From NCBI RefSeq assembly GCF_026559675.1, contig NZ_CP092891.1, forward strand, positions 1,798,001 through 1,862,000: a stretch of DNA of 64,000 bases, written 5' to 3'. Shown piece by piece: positions 36,815-46,783 of this stretch. The notes under the pieces are model-generated. The model made no database searches and was not told where the DNA came from. It saw nothing but the letters and a program-made list of their open reading frames with translations. Position numbers and translations under genes: made by a program. Positions within the stretch are counted from its first letter, which is position 1, and each line of letters starts with the position of its first letter. The stretch is from Microbacterium oxydans. GTDB lineage: Bacteria > Actinomycetota > Actinomycetes > Actinomycetales > Microbacteriaceae.

Positions 36815-38331
36815 TGGCCGCCGCCGCCAAGCTCATGGACTTCGACAAGGCGCTCGAGCTGTTCGAGCCGGTCCTCGGTTTCGAGGTGCACGTCGAGCTC
36901 AACACGAACACGAAGATGTTCTCCGATGCGCCGAACCCGGCCAACGAGGCGTTCCACGCTGCGGAGCCGAACACGCTCATCGCCCCGGTCGACCTCGGTC
37001 TGCCGGGCTCGCTGCCCGTCGTGAACGAGACGGCGATCCGCTCGTCGATCAGCCTGGGCCTCGCGCTCGGCTGCTCGATCGCGGAGTCGAGCCGCTTCGC
37101 CCGGAAGAACTACTTCTACCCGGACCTGGGCAAGAACTACCAGATCTCGCAGTACGACGAGCCGATCGCGTACGAGGGATCGGTCGAGGTCGAGCTCGAG
37201 GACGGCACGCTCATCACGATCCCGATCGAGCGCGCGCACATGGAGGAGGACGCCGGCAAGCTCACCCACATGGGTGGAGCGACCGGTCGCATCCAGGGCG
37301 CCGAGTACTCGCTCGTCGACTACAACCGCGCGGGCGTCCCCCTGGTCGAGATCGTGACGAACATCATCTACGGCACCGAGCACCGCGCACCGGAGGTCGC
37401 CAAGGCCTACGTGCAGGCCATCCGCGACATCGTCCGCGGTCTCGGCATCTCCGAGGCCCGGCTGGAGCGCGGAAACCTGCGTTGTGACGCGAACGTCTCG
37501 CTGCGTCCGCGGGGCACCGACAAGCTCGGCACCCGCACCGAGACGAAGAACGTCAACTCGATGCGCTCCGTCGAGCGGGCCGTGAAGTACGAGATCCAGC
37601 GTCAGGCGCAGATCCTCGCCGACGGCGGCGCCATCACGCAGGAGACGCGGCACTGGCACGAGGACACCGGCACCACCTCGCCGGGTCGTCCGAAGTCGGA
37701 CGCGGATGACTACCGCTACTTCCCCGAGCCCGATCTGCTGCCGGTGGAGCCCGCCGCGGAACTGATCGAGGAGCTGCGCGCAGCCCTGCCCGAGCAGCCG
37801 GTGGCCCGCCGTCGCCGTCTCATGACGGAGTGGGGCTTCACCGACCTGGAGTTCCAGGACGTGCGCAACGGCGGACTGCTCGAAGTCGTCGAGGCGACGA
37901 TCGCCGCCGGTGCGACTCCGGCGACGGCCCGCAAGTGGTGGACGGGGGAGATCTCCCGTCTCGCGAACGCGCAGGAGAAGGACGCCACCGAGCTGATCAG
38001 CCCGGAGAACGTCGCGGCTCTGCAGCAACTCGTCGACGCGGGAACGCTCACCGACAAGCTCGCGCGCCAGGTGCTCGAAGGCGTCATCGCCGGTGAGGGC
38101 ACCCCGCAGGAGGTCGTCGACGCCCGTGGACTCGCGGTCGTGTCCGACGACGGCGCGCTGATCGCCGCCATCGACGAGGCCCTCGCCGCGCAGCCCGACG
38201 TGATGGCCAAGATCAAGGACGGCAAGGTGCAGGCCGCCGGAGCCGTGATCGGCGCCGTGATGAAGGCCATGAAGGGCCAGGCCGACGCCGCGCGCGTCCG
38301 CGAACTCATTCTCGAGCGCGCTGCCCAGTAG
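36814..38331 (+). CDS. gatB: aspartyl/glutamyl-tRNA amidotransferase subunit B
   Basis: GatB phosphorylates the misacylated tRNA and binds its acceptor. The 505-residue sequence has G-F-E-V-H-V-E-L near 23, [12 protein letters not shown] near 61, and [12 protein letters not shown] near 170. R-C-D-A-N-V-S-L-R near 222 and a C-terminal YqeY-like domain follow. AGGAGGG precedes ATG 36814. A hairpin (CCCCCGG 38338-38344 / CCGGGGG 38361-38367) just after the stop may end the operon before dinB. Confidence 0.98.
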   Translation: MAAAAKLMDFDKALELFEPVLGFEVHVELNTNTKMFSDAPNPANEAFHAAEPNTLIAPVDLGLPGSLPVVNETAIRSSISLGLALGCSIAESSRFARKNYFYPDLGKNYQISQYDEPIAYEGSVEVELEDGTLITIPIERAHMEEDAGKLTHMGGATGRIQGAEYSLVDYNRAGVPLVEIVTNIIYGTEHRAPEVAKAYVQAIRDIVRGLGISEARLERGNLRCDANVSLRPRGTDKLGTRTETKNVNSMRSVERAVKYEIQRQAQILADGGAITQETRHWHEDTGTTSPGRPKSDADDYRYFPEPDLLPVEPAAELIEELRAALPEQPVARRRRLMTEWGFTDLEFQDVRNGGLLEVVEATIAAGATPATARKWWTGEISRLANAQEKDATELISPENVAALQQLVDAGTLTDKLARQVLEGVIAGEGTPQEVVDARGLAVVSDDGALIAAIDEALAAQPDVMAKIKDGKVQAAGAVIGAVMKAMKGQADAARVRELILERAAQ

Positions 38332-38378
38332 CGCGTGCCCCCGGGTCTCCTGTCGGAGGTCCGGGGGAGAATGGTCGT

Positions 38379-39635
38379 ATGGGACACGGTGACGGCAGAG
38401 GGCGGATCGTCTCGTCCGCCGACGCCGACGACACCGGGACGCGCATCCTGCACGTCGACATGGATGCGTTCTACGCGGCCGTCGAGGTGCTCGACGATCC
38501 CTCGCTCCGTGGCCTCCCGCTCATCATCGGGGCGCCGGACGGGCGTTCGGTCGTGTCCAGCGCCTCGTACGAGGCCCGCCGCTACGGCGTGCGCGCGGCG
38601 ATGCCGGTCTCGCAGGCACTGCGGCTGTGCCCGTCCGCGCGCATCGTGCTCCCGCACTTCCACCGCTACCAGGAGGTGTCGCGGCAGGTGATGGCGATCT
38701 TCGAGTCGTTCACGCCGCTCGTGGAGCCGCTGTCCGTCGACGAGGCCTTCCTCGACGTGCAGGGAGTGCGGCGGCTGTGGGGGAGTCCGGCGCAGATCGC
38801 CGAGCTCATCCGCGAGCGCGTCCTCCACGAGGTCGGCATCACCTGCAGCGTCGGTGTCGCGGCGACCAAGCACGTCGCGAAGATGGCTTCGACCATCGCC
38901 AAACCCGACGGCATGCTGGTCGTCCCCGCACAGGAGACCCTCGACTTCCTGACGCCGCGTCCGGTGCGAGCGATGTGGGGCGTCGGCCCCAAAGCTGCGG
39001 AAGCGCTCGAGGCGCGAGGCATCCGCACCGTGGGCGACATCCGGGAGTCCTCGCGCGAGATGCTCGAGCGCGCGGTCGGCCCTGCCCTCAGCGCGCGCCT
39101 GACCCTGCTCGCCCGCGGAGAGGATGCACGCGCCGTGGACACCGAGCGCGTGGAGAAGAGCATCGGGCATGAGGAGACGTTCGACGAGGACATCCTCGAT
39201 CGCGGCTTCCTCCGCGCCGAGCTCCTGCGCCTGGCCGACCGCGTCGCGGCACGGCTCCGTCGCGCGGAGTGGGAGACGGCGACCGTGGCGATCAAGATCC
39301 GCTTCGACGACTTCCGCACGCTCAACCGCTCGATGACGCTGAGCGAGCCCACCGCGGTCGGCCAGCGCATCGGGGAGGCCGCCCAGACGCTGTTCGAGCA
39401 GATCGATCGGCGCGACCCCGTACGACTCGTCGGCGTCCGCGCGGAGAACCTGCGCCCGGCGGGCGGCGGCGGTCTGGGTCTCTGGGACGACGACGAGGAC
39501 TGGCGCAAGGTCGAGGGTGCCGTCGACGAGGCCGTCGCCCGCTTCGGCACGGCGACGATCAGCCGTGCACGACACATCGGCCGAGGAGACGGTCGCGGTG
39601 CCGCGCAGCATCCCAAGGCGCACGGCCTGGATTGA
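38379..39635 (+). CDS. dinB: DNA polymerase IV (Y-family)
   Basis: The 418-residue translesion polymerase has the palm carboxylates in H-V-D-M-D-A-F-Y-A-A-V-E near 26-37 and S-V-D-E-A-F-L-D-V near 118. It also has V-S-S-A-S-Y-E-A-R-R-Y-G-V and an HhH region W-G-V-G-P-K-A-A near 193. A little-finger domain follows. A beta-clamp motif is not obvious at the C-terminus. No LexA box is seen in the 47-bp gap before it. ATG 38379 is preceded by GAGAAT at 6 nt, a weak -10. Confidence 0.94.
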   Translation: MGHGDGRGRIVSSADADDTGTRILHVDMDAFYAAVEVLDDPSLRGLPLIIGAPDGRSVVSSASYEARRYGVRAAMPVSQALRLCPSARIVLPHFHRYQEVSRQVMAIFESFTPLVEPLSVDEAFLDVQGVRRLWGSPAQIAELIRERVLHEVGITCSVGVAATKHVAKMASTIAKPDGMLVVPAQETLDFLTPRPVRAMWGVGPKAAEALEARGIRTVGDIRESSREMLERAVGPALSARLTLLARGEDARAVDTERVEKSIGHEETFDEDILDRGFLRAELLRLADRVAARLRRAEWETATVAIKIRFDDFRTLNRSMTLSEPTAVGQRIGEAAQTLFEQIDRRDPVRLVGVRAENLRPAGGGGLGLWDDDEDWRKVEGAVDEAVARFGTATISRARHIGRGDGRGAAQHPKAHGLD

Positions 39636-39672
39636 TCCCACGCGCCGGGTGTTCCTCGACTACCGTGGGGGT

Positions 39673-39990
39673 ATGCCGAACATTGCACTGGAACTCGGAA
39701 AGCAAGCTGCGTCCTTCGGCGTGAAGAGCGCGTACGGAGAGCCGCAGGACGTCGATGGGGTGAGCATCACTCCGGTCGCATTCACCTACTCCGGCTTCGG
39801 CGGTGGCAGCGGCGACGGAGCCGAGGGCGGTGGCGGCGGCGGTGTCTCGGTGCCGGTCGGCGTCTACGTCCGGCGTGAGGAGGGGCTGCGGTTCGAGCCG
39901 AACATCGTCACGCTGCTCGTCGTGGCCGTGCCGTTCGTCTGGGTTGCCGGGCGGGCACTCACTCGCATCATCCGTGCCCTCAAGAAGTGA
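39673..39990 (+). CDS. GerW/YtfJ-like protein
   Basis: The 105-residue protein shows the GerW (YtfJ) pattern: A-Y-G-E-P-Q-D-V-D-G-V-S-I-T-P-V-A near 20-36, then F-G-G-G-S-G-D-G-A-E-G-G-G-G-G-G and V-P-V-G-V-Y-V. A C-terminal membrane helix follows (N-I-V-T-L-L-V-V-A-V-P-F-V-W-V-A). In spore formers this family is linked to germination. Actinobacterial members occur in non-sporulating species and their role is unknown. TACCGT (39661-39666) lies 6 nt before ATG. Confidence 0.8.
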   Translation: MPNIALELGKQAASFGVKSAYGEPQDVDGVSITPVAFTYSGFGGGSGDGAEGGGGGGVSVPVGVYVRREEGLRFEPNIVTLLVVAVPFVWVAGRALTRIIRALKK

Positions 39991-40555
39991 CGACCCGGTC
40001 GCAGCGGCTCTGGAGCGCGCTGCGGCGCTGATCGAGGAAGACGTGCGGGCCGTCGCCGCGGCGAATCCCGTCGTCTTGATCGACGGCGGCAGCGGAGCGG
40101 GCAAGTCGTCATTGGCGTCGCGGCTGGTGCGGCGCTGGCCTGTCCTCGGGAACGTGCAGCTGATCGCGCTCGACTCGCTGTATCCGGGATGGGACGGGCT
40201 CGACGACGGAGCGGAACGGGCGCTCGAGTGGATTCTGCGCCCGCACGGCCGTGGATACCTCGGGACCTGGCGTCGGTGGGACTGGGAGGCGCAGGCCGAG
40301 GCGGAGAGTCACGCCGTCGACCCCGCGCTGGGGGTGATCGTGGAGGGCAGCGGCATCCTGCGGCCTTCCACGGCTGGACTGGCCGACATCAGAGTCTGGG
40401 TGGAGTCGGCAGCGGAGTCGCGGAAGGCTCGTGCCCTGGCTCGCGACGGCGATACCTATCGTCCGCACTGGGACCGTTGGGCGGCACAGGAACGTCGACA
40501 CATCGAGCGGGACGATCCTCGGGCACTCGCCACGCGGATCGTCGAGATCCCCTAG
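39974..40555 (+). CDS. P-loop nucleoside/uridine kinase-like ATPase
   Basis: The frame encodes a P-loop near residues 35-45 (D-G-G-S-G-A-G-K-S-S-L-A). A uridine-kinase-like D-S-L-Y-P-G-W follows, with W-R-R-W-D-W near 100, V-I-V-E-G-S-G near 120 and an Arg-rich lid (R-K-A-R-A-L-A-R-D-G). Actinobacterial proteins of this type are often labelled ATP-binding or AAA proteins; the substrate is unknown. GTG 39974 overlaps the previous gene by 17 nt. GTG 40043, with GAGGAAG upstream, is an alternative that still includes the P-loop. Confidence 0.75.
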   Translation: MPSRSDDPVAAALERAAALIEEDVRAVAAANPVVLIDGGSGAGKSSLASRLVRRWPVLGNVQLIALDSLYPGWDGLDDGAERALEWILRPHGRGYLGTWRRWDWEAQAEAESHAVDPALGVIVEGSGILRPSTAGLADIRVWVESAAESRKARALARDGDTYRPHWDRWAAQERRHIERDDPRALATRIVEIP

Positions 40556-40567
40556 AGCGTCCGCCGC

Positions 40568-41062
40568 TCAGCCGGCGTCGAGCTCATCGGCGGCCTGGAT
40601 CAGCAGCTCCAGGCGGTAGCCGAGCCAGTCGTACACGTCGTGCCGGCCATCCGTTCCGGTCTCGTCGTCCGAGGTGATCCCGAGCCGTGTCGCGATGACG
40701 AGGCGGATGGCGGTGAGGGTCCGGAGCCAGGCGTCGATGCTGTCGGTGGGGACGAGCACGTCATGGGTCCGAAGCGCTTCACCCTCCGACAGGGCGTCGA
40801 TGCCGCTGCGGAACTCGTCGAGGGATGCCCGGACCCGACGTGCGTCCACCAGGCGCCGGTCCAGGAGGTCATCGCGCGTGGTGTCGGCGAACCCTGCGGC
40901 GGCATCCGCGTCATAGGGATAGGGGCTCGGCGTCAGTCTCTCCAGAGCCGGGTCGCCGTCGTCCCGGGACCCGTCGACGAGCTCGACGAAGTCGTCGACG
41001 AGCTGGGCGAGGTGGAACTCCTCGATCACGGTGATCGGCATCACGATCAACTCGGTGCTCAC
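40568..41062 (-). CDS. DUF2017 family protein
   Basis: The 164-residue protein is all-helical and lies immediately after clpS, as DUF2017 proteins do across actinobacteria. Visible features are L-V-D-D-F-V-E-L-V near 20, P-Y-P-D/Y-D-A near 50, D-x-W-L-R-T-L-T-A-I-R-L near 110 and D-W-L-G-Y-R-L-E-L-L near 145. GTG 41062 overlaps the clpS stop (GTGA). The context suggests a link to ClpS-dependent proteolysis, but no mechanism is known. Confidence 0.85.
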   Translation of the reverse strand: MSTELIVMPITVIEEFHLAQLVDDFVELVDGSRDDGDPALERLTPSPYPYDADAAAGFADTTRDDLLDRRLVDARRVRASLDEFRSGIDALSEGEALRTHDVLVPTDSIDAWLRTLTAIRLVIATRLGITSDDETGTDGRHDVYDWLGYRLELLIQAADELDAG

Positions 41063-41355
41063 TGCGGGGCCTTCCTGACCGTCGCCCACAGTCCATAGTC
41101 GTGCATCGCCTGAGCGTGCACCTCCATCGTCTCGCGCGGCCCCGTGGCGACGACCGCGTGTCCCTCGTGATGCACCGCGAGCATGAGCGCGGTCGCGCGA
41201 TCCGCGGAGTAGCCGAAGTAGGTGCGGAAGACGCGGACCACGTAGCTCATGAGGTTCACGGGGTCGTTCCACACGACGACCTGCCAGGGTTCCATGGGGG
41301 CGGCGCGCAGATCGGTGATCTCGTCGAGCTCCGGCACGGCGGCGGGCGTCGTCAT
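41059..41355 (-). CDS. clpS: ClpS adaptor protein
   Basis: ClpS brings N-degron substrates to ClpAP or ClpCP. The 98-residue protein has the signature W-N-D-P-V-N-L-M-S-Y-V near 29-39, then V-F-R-T-Y-F-G-Y-S and H-H-E-G-H-A-V-V near 62, all expected in the core. ATG 41355 overlaps the metallopeptidase stop as ATGA. Three genes here (metallopeptidase, clpS, DUF2017) form one coupled operon. Confidence 0.95.
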   Translation of the reverse strand: MTTPAAVPELDEITDLRAAPMEPWQVVVWNDPVNLMSYVVRVFRTYFGYSADRATALMLAVHHEGHAVVATGPRETMEVHAQAMHDYGLWATVRKAPQ

Positions 41356-41699
41356 GCCCAGCCCATCTCGTGCAGCTGCTCGTCGTCGATGCCGTAGAAA
41401 TGCGCGATCTCGTGGACGAGCGTGGTGTGGATCTCGTCGCGCAGCTCGTCGTGGGTCTCGCACTGGGCCAGGTGCGGCTCGCGGTACAGCACGATCCGGT
41501 CGGGCAGCTCGCCCATGCCGTATTGCGTCCGTTCCGTGAGTGCCAGCCCGTCGTACAGCCCGAGCAGGTCGAGGGTGCCGTCCTCGGGGCGATCCTCGAC
41601 GACGAAGACGACGTTCTCCAGGCCCTCGACCATGTCGTCGGGCAGCGCATCGAGCTCGTCGATCACGAGCTCCTCGAAAGCGGCGGCATCCATGTCCAT
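41352..41699 (-). CDS. small zincin-like metallopeptidase
   Basis: The 115-residue protein ends with H-E-I-A-H-F-Y-G-I-D-D-E-Q-L-H-E-M-G-W, the minimal zincin motif HExxHxxGxxD followed by a conserved E-M-G-W. The upstream part has D-I/V-V-F-V-V-E-D and L-G-L-Y-D-G near 45, which also fit this family (PF06262-type). Its role beside clpS is unknown but recurrent in actinobacteria. TAGGCT lies 7 nt before the ATG and GGAGGG serves as ribosome site. Confidence 0.88.
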   Translation of the reverse strand: MDMDAAAFEELVIDELDALPDDMVEGLENVVFVVEDRPEDGTLDLLGLYDGLALTERTQYGMGELPDRIVLYREPHLAQCETHDELRDEIHTTLVHEIAHFYGIDDEQLHEMGWA

Positions 41700-41738
41700 C
41701 CCCTCCAGCCTAGGGGCGCGCGACCACGACCGCGGTGC

Positions 41739-42368
41739 TCAGTGCAGGAGCACCAGGATGGCGGCCACCACGATGAAGAGCGCGCCGAACACGGTGTTCA
41801 GGATGCGCTGGCCGCGCGCGGAGCGGGTGAGCCGTCGGAACGGGCGCGCGGCTGCGGCGAAGAACCCCCACATGACGATCACGTCGACCACGATCACGGT
41901 CGCGATGAGCGTGAGGTACTGCGGCAGCTGAGGTTGGTCCAGACGGATGAACTGCGGGATGAAGGCCAGGAAGAAGACGATGGCCTTGGGGTTGAGGAGG
42001 TTGACCCAGAAGCCGCGGCGGATCATCGACCAGTGGCTCTCGCGGGAGTCGACGGGGACGGGCGCTTCGTCCACGACGACGGCGGGCTTGGTGAGGATCA
42101 GGCGGATCCCGAGGAACACGAGGTACGCGGCACCCGCATAACGGATGGCGTTGAACAGGAACTCCGAGCGGGAGACCAGGAGTCCCACGCCGGCGGCGAC
42201 GATCGCGACGTGCACGACCAGGGCGATCTGCTGTCCGACGATGCCCCAGATCGAGCGTCGCCACCCCTGATTCAGGGCATTCGACATCGTGTTGATCGCA
42301 CCGGCCCCTGGTGTGAAGCTGATGACGACGGACGCGGTGAGCAACGAGAACCAGACCGCGAGTGACAC
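41739..42368 (-). CDS. LysE family amino-acid exporter
   Basis: The product (209 residues) has about six membrane helices and the LysE/RhtB signature near the start: F-T-P-G-A-G-A-I-N-T-M-S-N-A. It also has G-A-A-Y-L-V-F-L-G-I-R near 80 and N-L-L-N-P-K-A-I-V-F-F-L-A-F-I-P-Q-F near 127. It exports amino acids or related metabolites; the substrate is unknown. GTG 42368 is 6 nt after TAGACT (42375-42380 on the minus strand); GTG 42371 just before it is an alternative. Confidence 0.9.
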   Translation of the reverse strand: MSLAVWFSLLTASVVISFTPGAGAINTMSNALNQGWRRSIWGIVGQQIALVVHVAIVAAGVGLLVSRSEFLFNAIRYAGAAYLVFLGIRLILTKPAVVVDEAPVPVDSRESHWSMIRRGFWVNLLNPKAIVFFLAFIPQFIRLDQPQLPQYLTLIATVIVVDVIVMWGFFAAAARPFRRLTRSARGQRILNTVFGALFIVVAAILVLLH

Positions 42369-42418
42369 CACGTCAGTCTAGAGCTTCGGGGGAGGGGCGC
42401 CGCTCTCCGCCGGAATGC

Positions 42419-42454
42419 GAAGAAGGCCCGAATCTCGCGATTCGGGCCTTCTTC
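42419..42454. terminator. strong bidirectional terminator by tRNA-His
   Basis: GAAGAAGGCCCGAATC (42419-42434) and GATTCGGGCCTTCTTC (42439-42454) form a perfect 16-bp stem with a TCGC loop, directly downstream of the minus-strand tRNA. Confidence 0.9.
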
Positions 42455-42459
42455 CGGAG

Positions 42460-42533
42460 GGTGAGTAACGGGACTCGAACCCGCGACATCCGGCACCACA
42501 AGCCAGCGCTCTACCAGCTGAGCTATACCCACC
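42460..42533 (-). tRNA. tRNA-His (GTG)
   Basis: The cloverleaf reads GGTGGGTATAGCTCAGCTGG at the 5' end, with anticodon loop TTGTGGT (anticodon GTG) and T-arm CGCGGGTTCGAGTCCCG. The acceptor has eight pairs because of the extra G-1 facing C73, the identity mark of tRNA-His. CCA is not encoded. Confidence 0.95.
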
Positions 42534-42568
42534 ATGTGCCCACCGGAGCGGGCAACCATACGAGTCTA

Positions 42569-43195
42569 TTACATGTTCGGAGTGAACTCGGACACCGTGC
42601 GGGCGGCGATCTCCCGCGCGTCGTCGCTGGAGGGTCCGGGCTCCTCGACGAAGACGGCTTCGCGGTAGTAGCGGAGCTCGCGGATCGACTCGAGGATGTC
42701 GGCGAGAGCGCGGTGCCCGCCGTCCTTCGCGGGGGCCTGGAAGAACACGCGCGGATACCAGCGACGCGAGAGCTCCTTGATGCTCGAGACGTCGACGTTC
42801 CGGTAGTGCAGCCACTGGTCCACCTGCGGCATGTACTTCGCGAGGAACATCCGGTCGGTGCCGATGGTGTTGCCGGCGAGGGGCGCCTTGCGTTCGAGCG
42901 GGACGAAACGCTTGATGTACGCGAGCGTCTGAGCCTCCGCCTCCTCGAGGGAGACGCCGAGGGGGATCTCCTCGATGAGACCGGACGTCTCGTGCATCTT
43001 GGTGACGAAGTCGTTCATGTGGGCGAGGGCGGTTTCGCTCGGGCGGATCACCACCTGGAACCCCGGGTCGATCGGGCGGAGCTCGAAATCGGTGATGACG
43101 ACGGCGATCTCGACGAGCTCATCGACCGCCAGGTCGAGCCCCGTCATCTCGCAGTCGATCCATACGAGACGATCGTTCTCGGACGCAGATACCAT
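42569..43195 (-). CDS. orn: oligoribonuclease
   Basis: Orn degrades 2-5 nt RNA and pGpG. The 208-residue DEDDh exonuclease has W-I-D-C-E-M-T-G-L-D (first D and E) near 12-21 and A-H-M-N-D-F-V near 58. It also has G-N-T-I-G-T-D-R-M-F near 108 and G-G-H-R-A-L-A-D-I near 160 (His and last Asp). TAGTAT (43202-43207 on the minus strand) ends 6 nt before ATG, a leaderless start. Confidence 0.97.
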   Translation of the reverse strand: MVSASENDRLVWIDCEMTGLDLAVDELVEIAVVITDFELRPIDPGFQVVIRPSETALAHMNDFVTKMHETSGLIEEIPLGVSLEEAEAQTLAYIKRFVPLERKAPLAGNTIGTDRMFLAKYMPQVDQWLHYRNVDVSSIKELSRRWYPRVFFQAPAKDGGHRALADILESIRELRYYREAVFVEEPGPSSDDAREIAARTVSEFTPNM

Positions 43196-43282
43196 GTCGC
43201 CATACTATCGACGGCCCCGACATCGTCTGCCGGGGTGCGGTACCGCACGACGCCACGGGGTCGCGGTACGGTAGATGCATCC

Positions 43283-43355
43283 GCCTCCGTAGCTCAGGGG
43301 ATAGAGCAGGAGCCTTCTAATCTCTTGGTCGCAGGTTCGAATCCTGCCGGGGGCG
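43283..43355 (+). tRNA. tRNA-Arg (TCT)
   Basis: It starts GCCTCCGTAGCTCAGGGGAT. The anticodon loop is CTTCTAA (anticodon TCT) and the T-arm is GCAGGTTCGAATCCTGC. The acceptor GCCTCCG pairs with CGGGGGC through one wobble. The 31:39 pair of the anticodon stem is C-T, a mismatch. CCA is not encoded. Confidence 0.93.
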
Positions 43356-43456
43356 CTTCCCAGGTTCGATGCAACGCCGCAGCCGTTCGTCTCCGCATGA
43401 TCGTGACGGTGTTCGGCGAGTCACCGCCGGCCGCTGGTGCGGGCGTGCCGGCCCCT

Positions 43457-43726
43457 TCAGGAGTTGCGCAGGGCCGCGACGGCATCGTCCACGCGCCAGA
43501 ACTCGCCGATGACGCGGAAGGCACCGGTCGCCAGGTGGAGGCGTTCGGCGCGGTAGCGGAGACCGAGCGGATCGGAGACGACGCGGAGATGTCCGAGGAC
43601 ATGCTCACGCCGGTCCTGGACCCGCCAGAGGTGATCCGCCGCACGCACCAGGTGCTCTCGGGCAGAGGAGAGTCGGGGCGTCGCGATCGGGATCTCGGGA
43701 AGTGAGGTGATCAGGTTGTCGGTCAT
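43457..43726 (-). CDS. hypothetical protein divergent from ssb (89 aa)
   Basis: ATG 43726 has a strong AAAGGAG site 6 nt upstream. The product begins MTDNLITSLPEIPIATPRLS and has D-H-L-W-R-V-Q-D-R-R-E-H-V-L-G-H-L and F-R-V-I-G-E-F-W-R-V-D-D-A-V-A-A-L-R. It looks cytoplasmic with mixed helix and sheet. I do not recognise the family. It is divergent from an SSB paralogue across a 205-bp control region, so the two may respond to the same signal. Confidence 0.65.
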   Translation of the reverse strand: MTDNLITSLPEIPIATPRLSSAREHLVRAADHLWRVQDRREHVLGHLRVVSDPLGLRYRAERLHLATGAFRVIGEFWRVDDAVAALRNS

Positions 43727-43829
43727 CGGAACTCCTTTCTCGCTTCGAAGATATGACCGACCACCGACATTCGTTCCGGAGCCGGGAACTGCGTGCCATC
43801 TGCCCTTTCTGCACACTGCACCGATCGAG

Positions 43830-43853
43830 GGAACTGTCCACCGGACGCGTGTT
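43830..43853 (+). promoter_or_regulatory. ECF-sigma-like promoter candidate upstream of ssb paralogue
   Basis: GGAAC (43830-43834) and GTT (43851-43853) are 16 bp apart and also form the inverted repeat GGAAC/GTTCC. This approximates actinobacterial ECF promoters (GGAAC/T-N16-18-GTT). The ssb start is 79 nt downstream. Confidence 0.3.
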
Positions 43854-43931
43854 CCTGGCTCCGGGCCAACGGTCGTGTCGCGCACGCTGGTCAGATCCCG
43901 GACGAGATCCGGTCACCGAAAGGACAGAGAC

Positions 43932-44459
43932 ATGATCGACACGCTGACCATCGTGGGAAGAGTGGCCACAGACCCGACGCAGAGCCAGACGAAGGGAGGG
44001 GTGCCGGTCACGAACTTCCGTCTCGCCAGCACTCACCGACGCTTCGACGAGGCGACGCAGACGTGGACCGACTCCGGCACGAACTGGTTCTCGGTGGCCG
44101 CGTTCCGGCAGCTGGGGGAGCATGCCAAGGCGTCGCTGCGCACCGGTGACAGCGTGATCGTCACCGGGCGCCTCAGGATCCGCGACTGGGAGAGCAACGA
44201 CCGGCACGGCACGAGCGTCGACATCGAGGCCGATGCGATCGGCCACGATCTGCGATGGGGGACCACCGCGTATCGCCCCCAGACGCGCTCGACGGCGGCC
44301 CGCGTCGAATCACCGGAGAGCGGATCGGCCGAAGCCGGGGAGCAGGGGACCGGGGCCGAACGGGCGGAGAGCGGCGGCATCGAGTCCGCGCCGCTGAACC
44401 TGGCGTGGGCGGTGCCGAGCACGGATGCCGAGGTGGGAGCGGTGAGCGGGCGGCCCTGA
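43932..44459 (+). CDS. ssb: single-stranded DNA-binding protein paralogue
   Basis: The 175-residue product has the SSB OB-fold in the first about 110 residues: I-V-G-R-V-A-T-D-P-T, then V-T-N-F-R-L-A-S-T, N-W-F-S-V-A-A-F-R-Q-L-G-E and V-I-V-T-G-R-L-R-I-R-D-W. The tail is Glu/Ser/Gly-rich and lacks the acidic D-D-D-I-P-F-type tip that recruits partner proteins, ending in S-G-R-P instead. It is therefore likely the second, non-replicative SSB (an SsbB-type paralogue). Its locus is not next to rpsF/rpsR. The start at ATG 43932 is supported by AAAGGA upstream. Confidence 0.88.
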   Translation: MIDTLTIVGRVATDPTQSQTKGGVPVTNFRLASTHRRFDEATQTWTDSGTNWFSVAAFRQLGEHAKASLRTGDSVIVTGRLRIRDWESNDRHGTSVDIEADAIGHDLRWGTTAYRPQTRSTAARVESPESGSAEAGEQGTGAERAESGGIESAPLNLAWAVPSTDAEVGAVSGRP

Positions 44460-44536
44460 ATCACGGAGACCGGCGATGTCCGCGACGGTCGAGCGATCGA
44501 GCGGAGCGGGACGGAGGGCGACGTAGAATCGGGCAC

Positions 44537-45034
44537 GTGCTTCGTCGATCGGTCCTCTCGTCTTCCCGTGCGGCAGGGGTCCTCGCGACTTCCGTGGCCG
44601 CTCTCCTGCTGTTGTCGGCCTGCGCCCCGGGCCCCGGGCCATCGGCGTCGCCGTCGGCCACGGTCTCGCCGAGCGCGGCGCCCACGACACCGGCGGCGCC
44701 GGTGCTCGTGCCGGACGGCACAGCGGAGGACAACCTCCCCGTCTTCACGGCGGTCGCCGACGGCGTCTGGGGGACGGACCAGCGCGGGTCCGGGCGGGCC
44801 TACATCGATGCGCTGATCGGCGCGGGCTTCGATCGCGCGGCCATGCAGGTCACGCAGGACCAGTCGACGGTGGGCAACCCGGCCGAGAGCCTGCAGTTCT
44901 CGGTGCGCTGGGGGAAGAGCGACTGCCTGATCGGCCAGGTGGGGCCGTCCACGGGTCAGGTCGTCACCGCGGTCATGCCTCAGCTCGCGGAGGGACGCTG
45001 CCTCGTCGGCACCACACGTCCGATCGACTGGTGA
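44537..45034 (+). CDS. lipoprotein (DUF6993-like)
   Basis: The 165-residue product has a lipoprotein signal (L-L-L-L-S-A-C-A-P-G near 24-33, Cys at the lipobox). A Pro/Ser/Ala-rich linker and a compact C-terminal domain follow, with L-P-V-F-T-A-V-A-D-G-V-W near 70-81 and two further cysteines (D-C-L-I-G and G-R-C-L-V). Such lipoproteins are common in Microbacteriaceae and have no known role. TAGAAT (44524-44529) lies 7 nt before GTG 44537. Confidence 0.75.
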   Translation: MLRRSVLSSSRAAGVLATSVAALLLLSACAPGPGPSASPSATVSPSAAPTTPAAPVLVPDGTAEDNLPVFTAVADGVWGTDQRGSGRAYIDALIGAGFDRAAMQVTQDQSTVGNPAESLQFSVRWGKSDCLIGQVGPSTGQVVTAVMPQLAEGRCLVGTTRPIDW

Positions 45035-45096
45035 CACGCCAGGGGCCGGTAGGCTGGAGTGTCGATCTTCGACGCCAATAGAAGGAGCGGTTTTCG

Positions 45097-46776
<1,680 letters not shown>

Positions 46777-46783
46777 GACCGTG

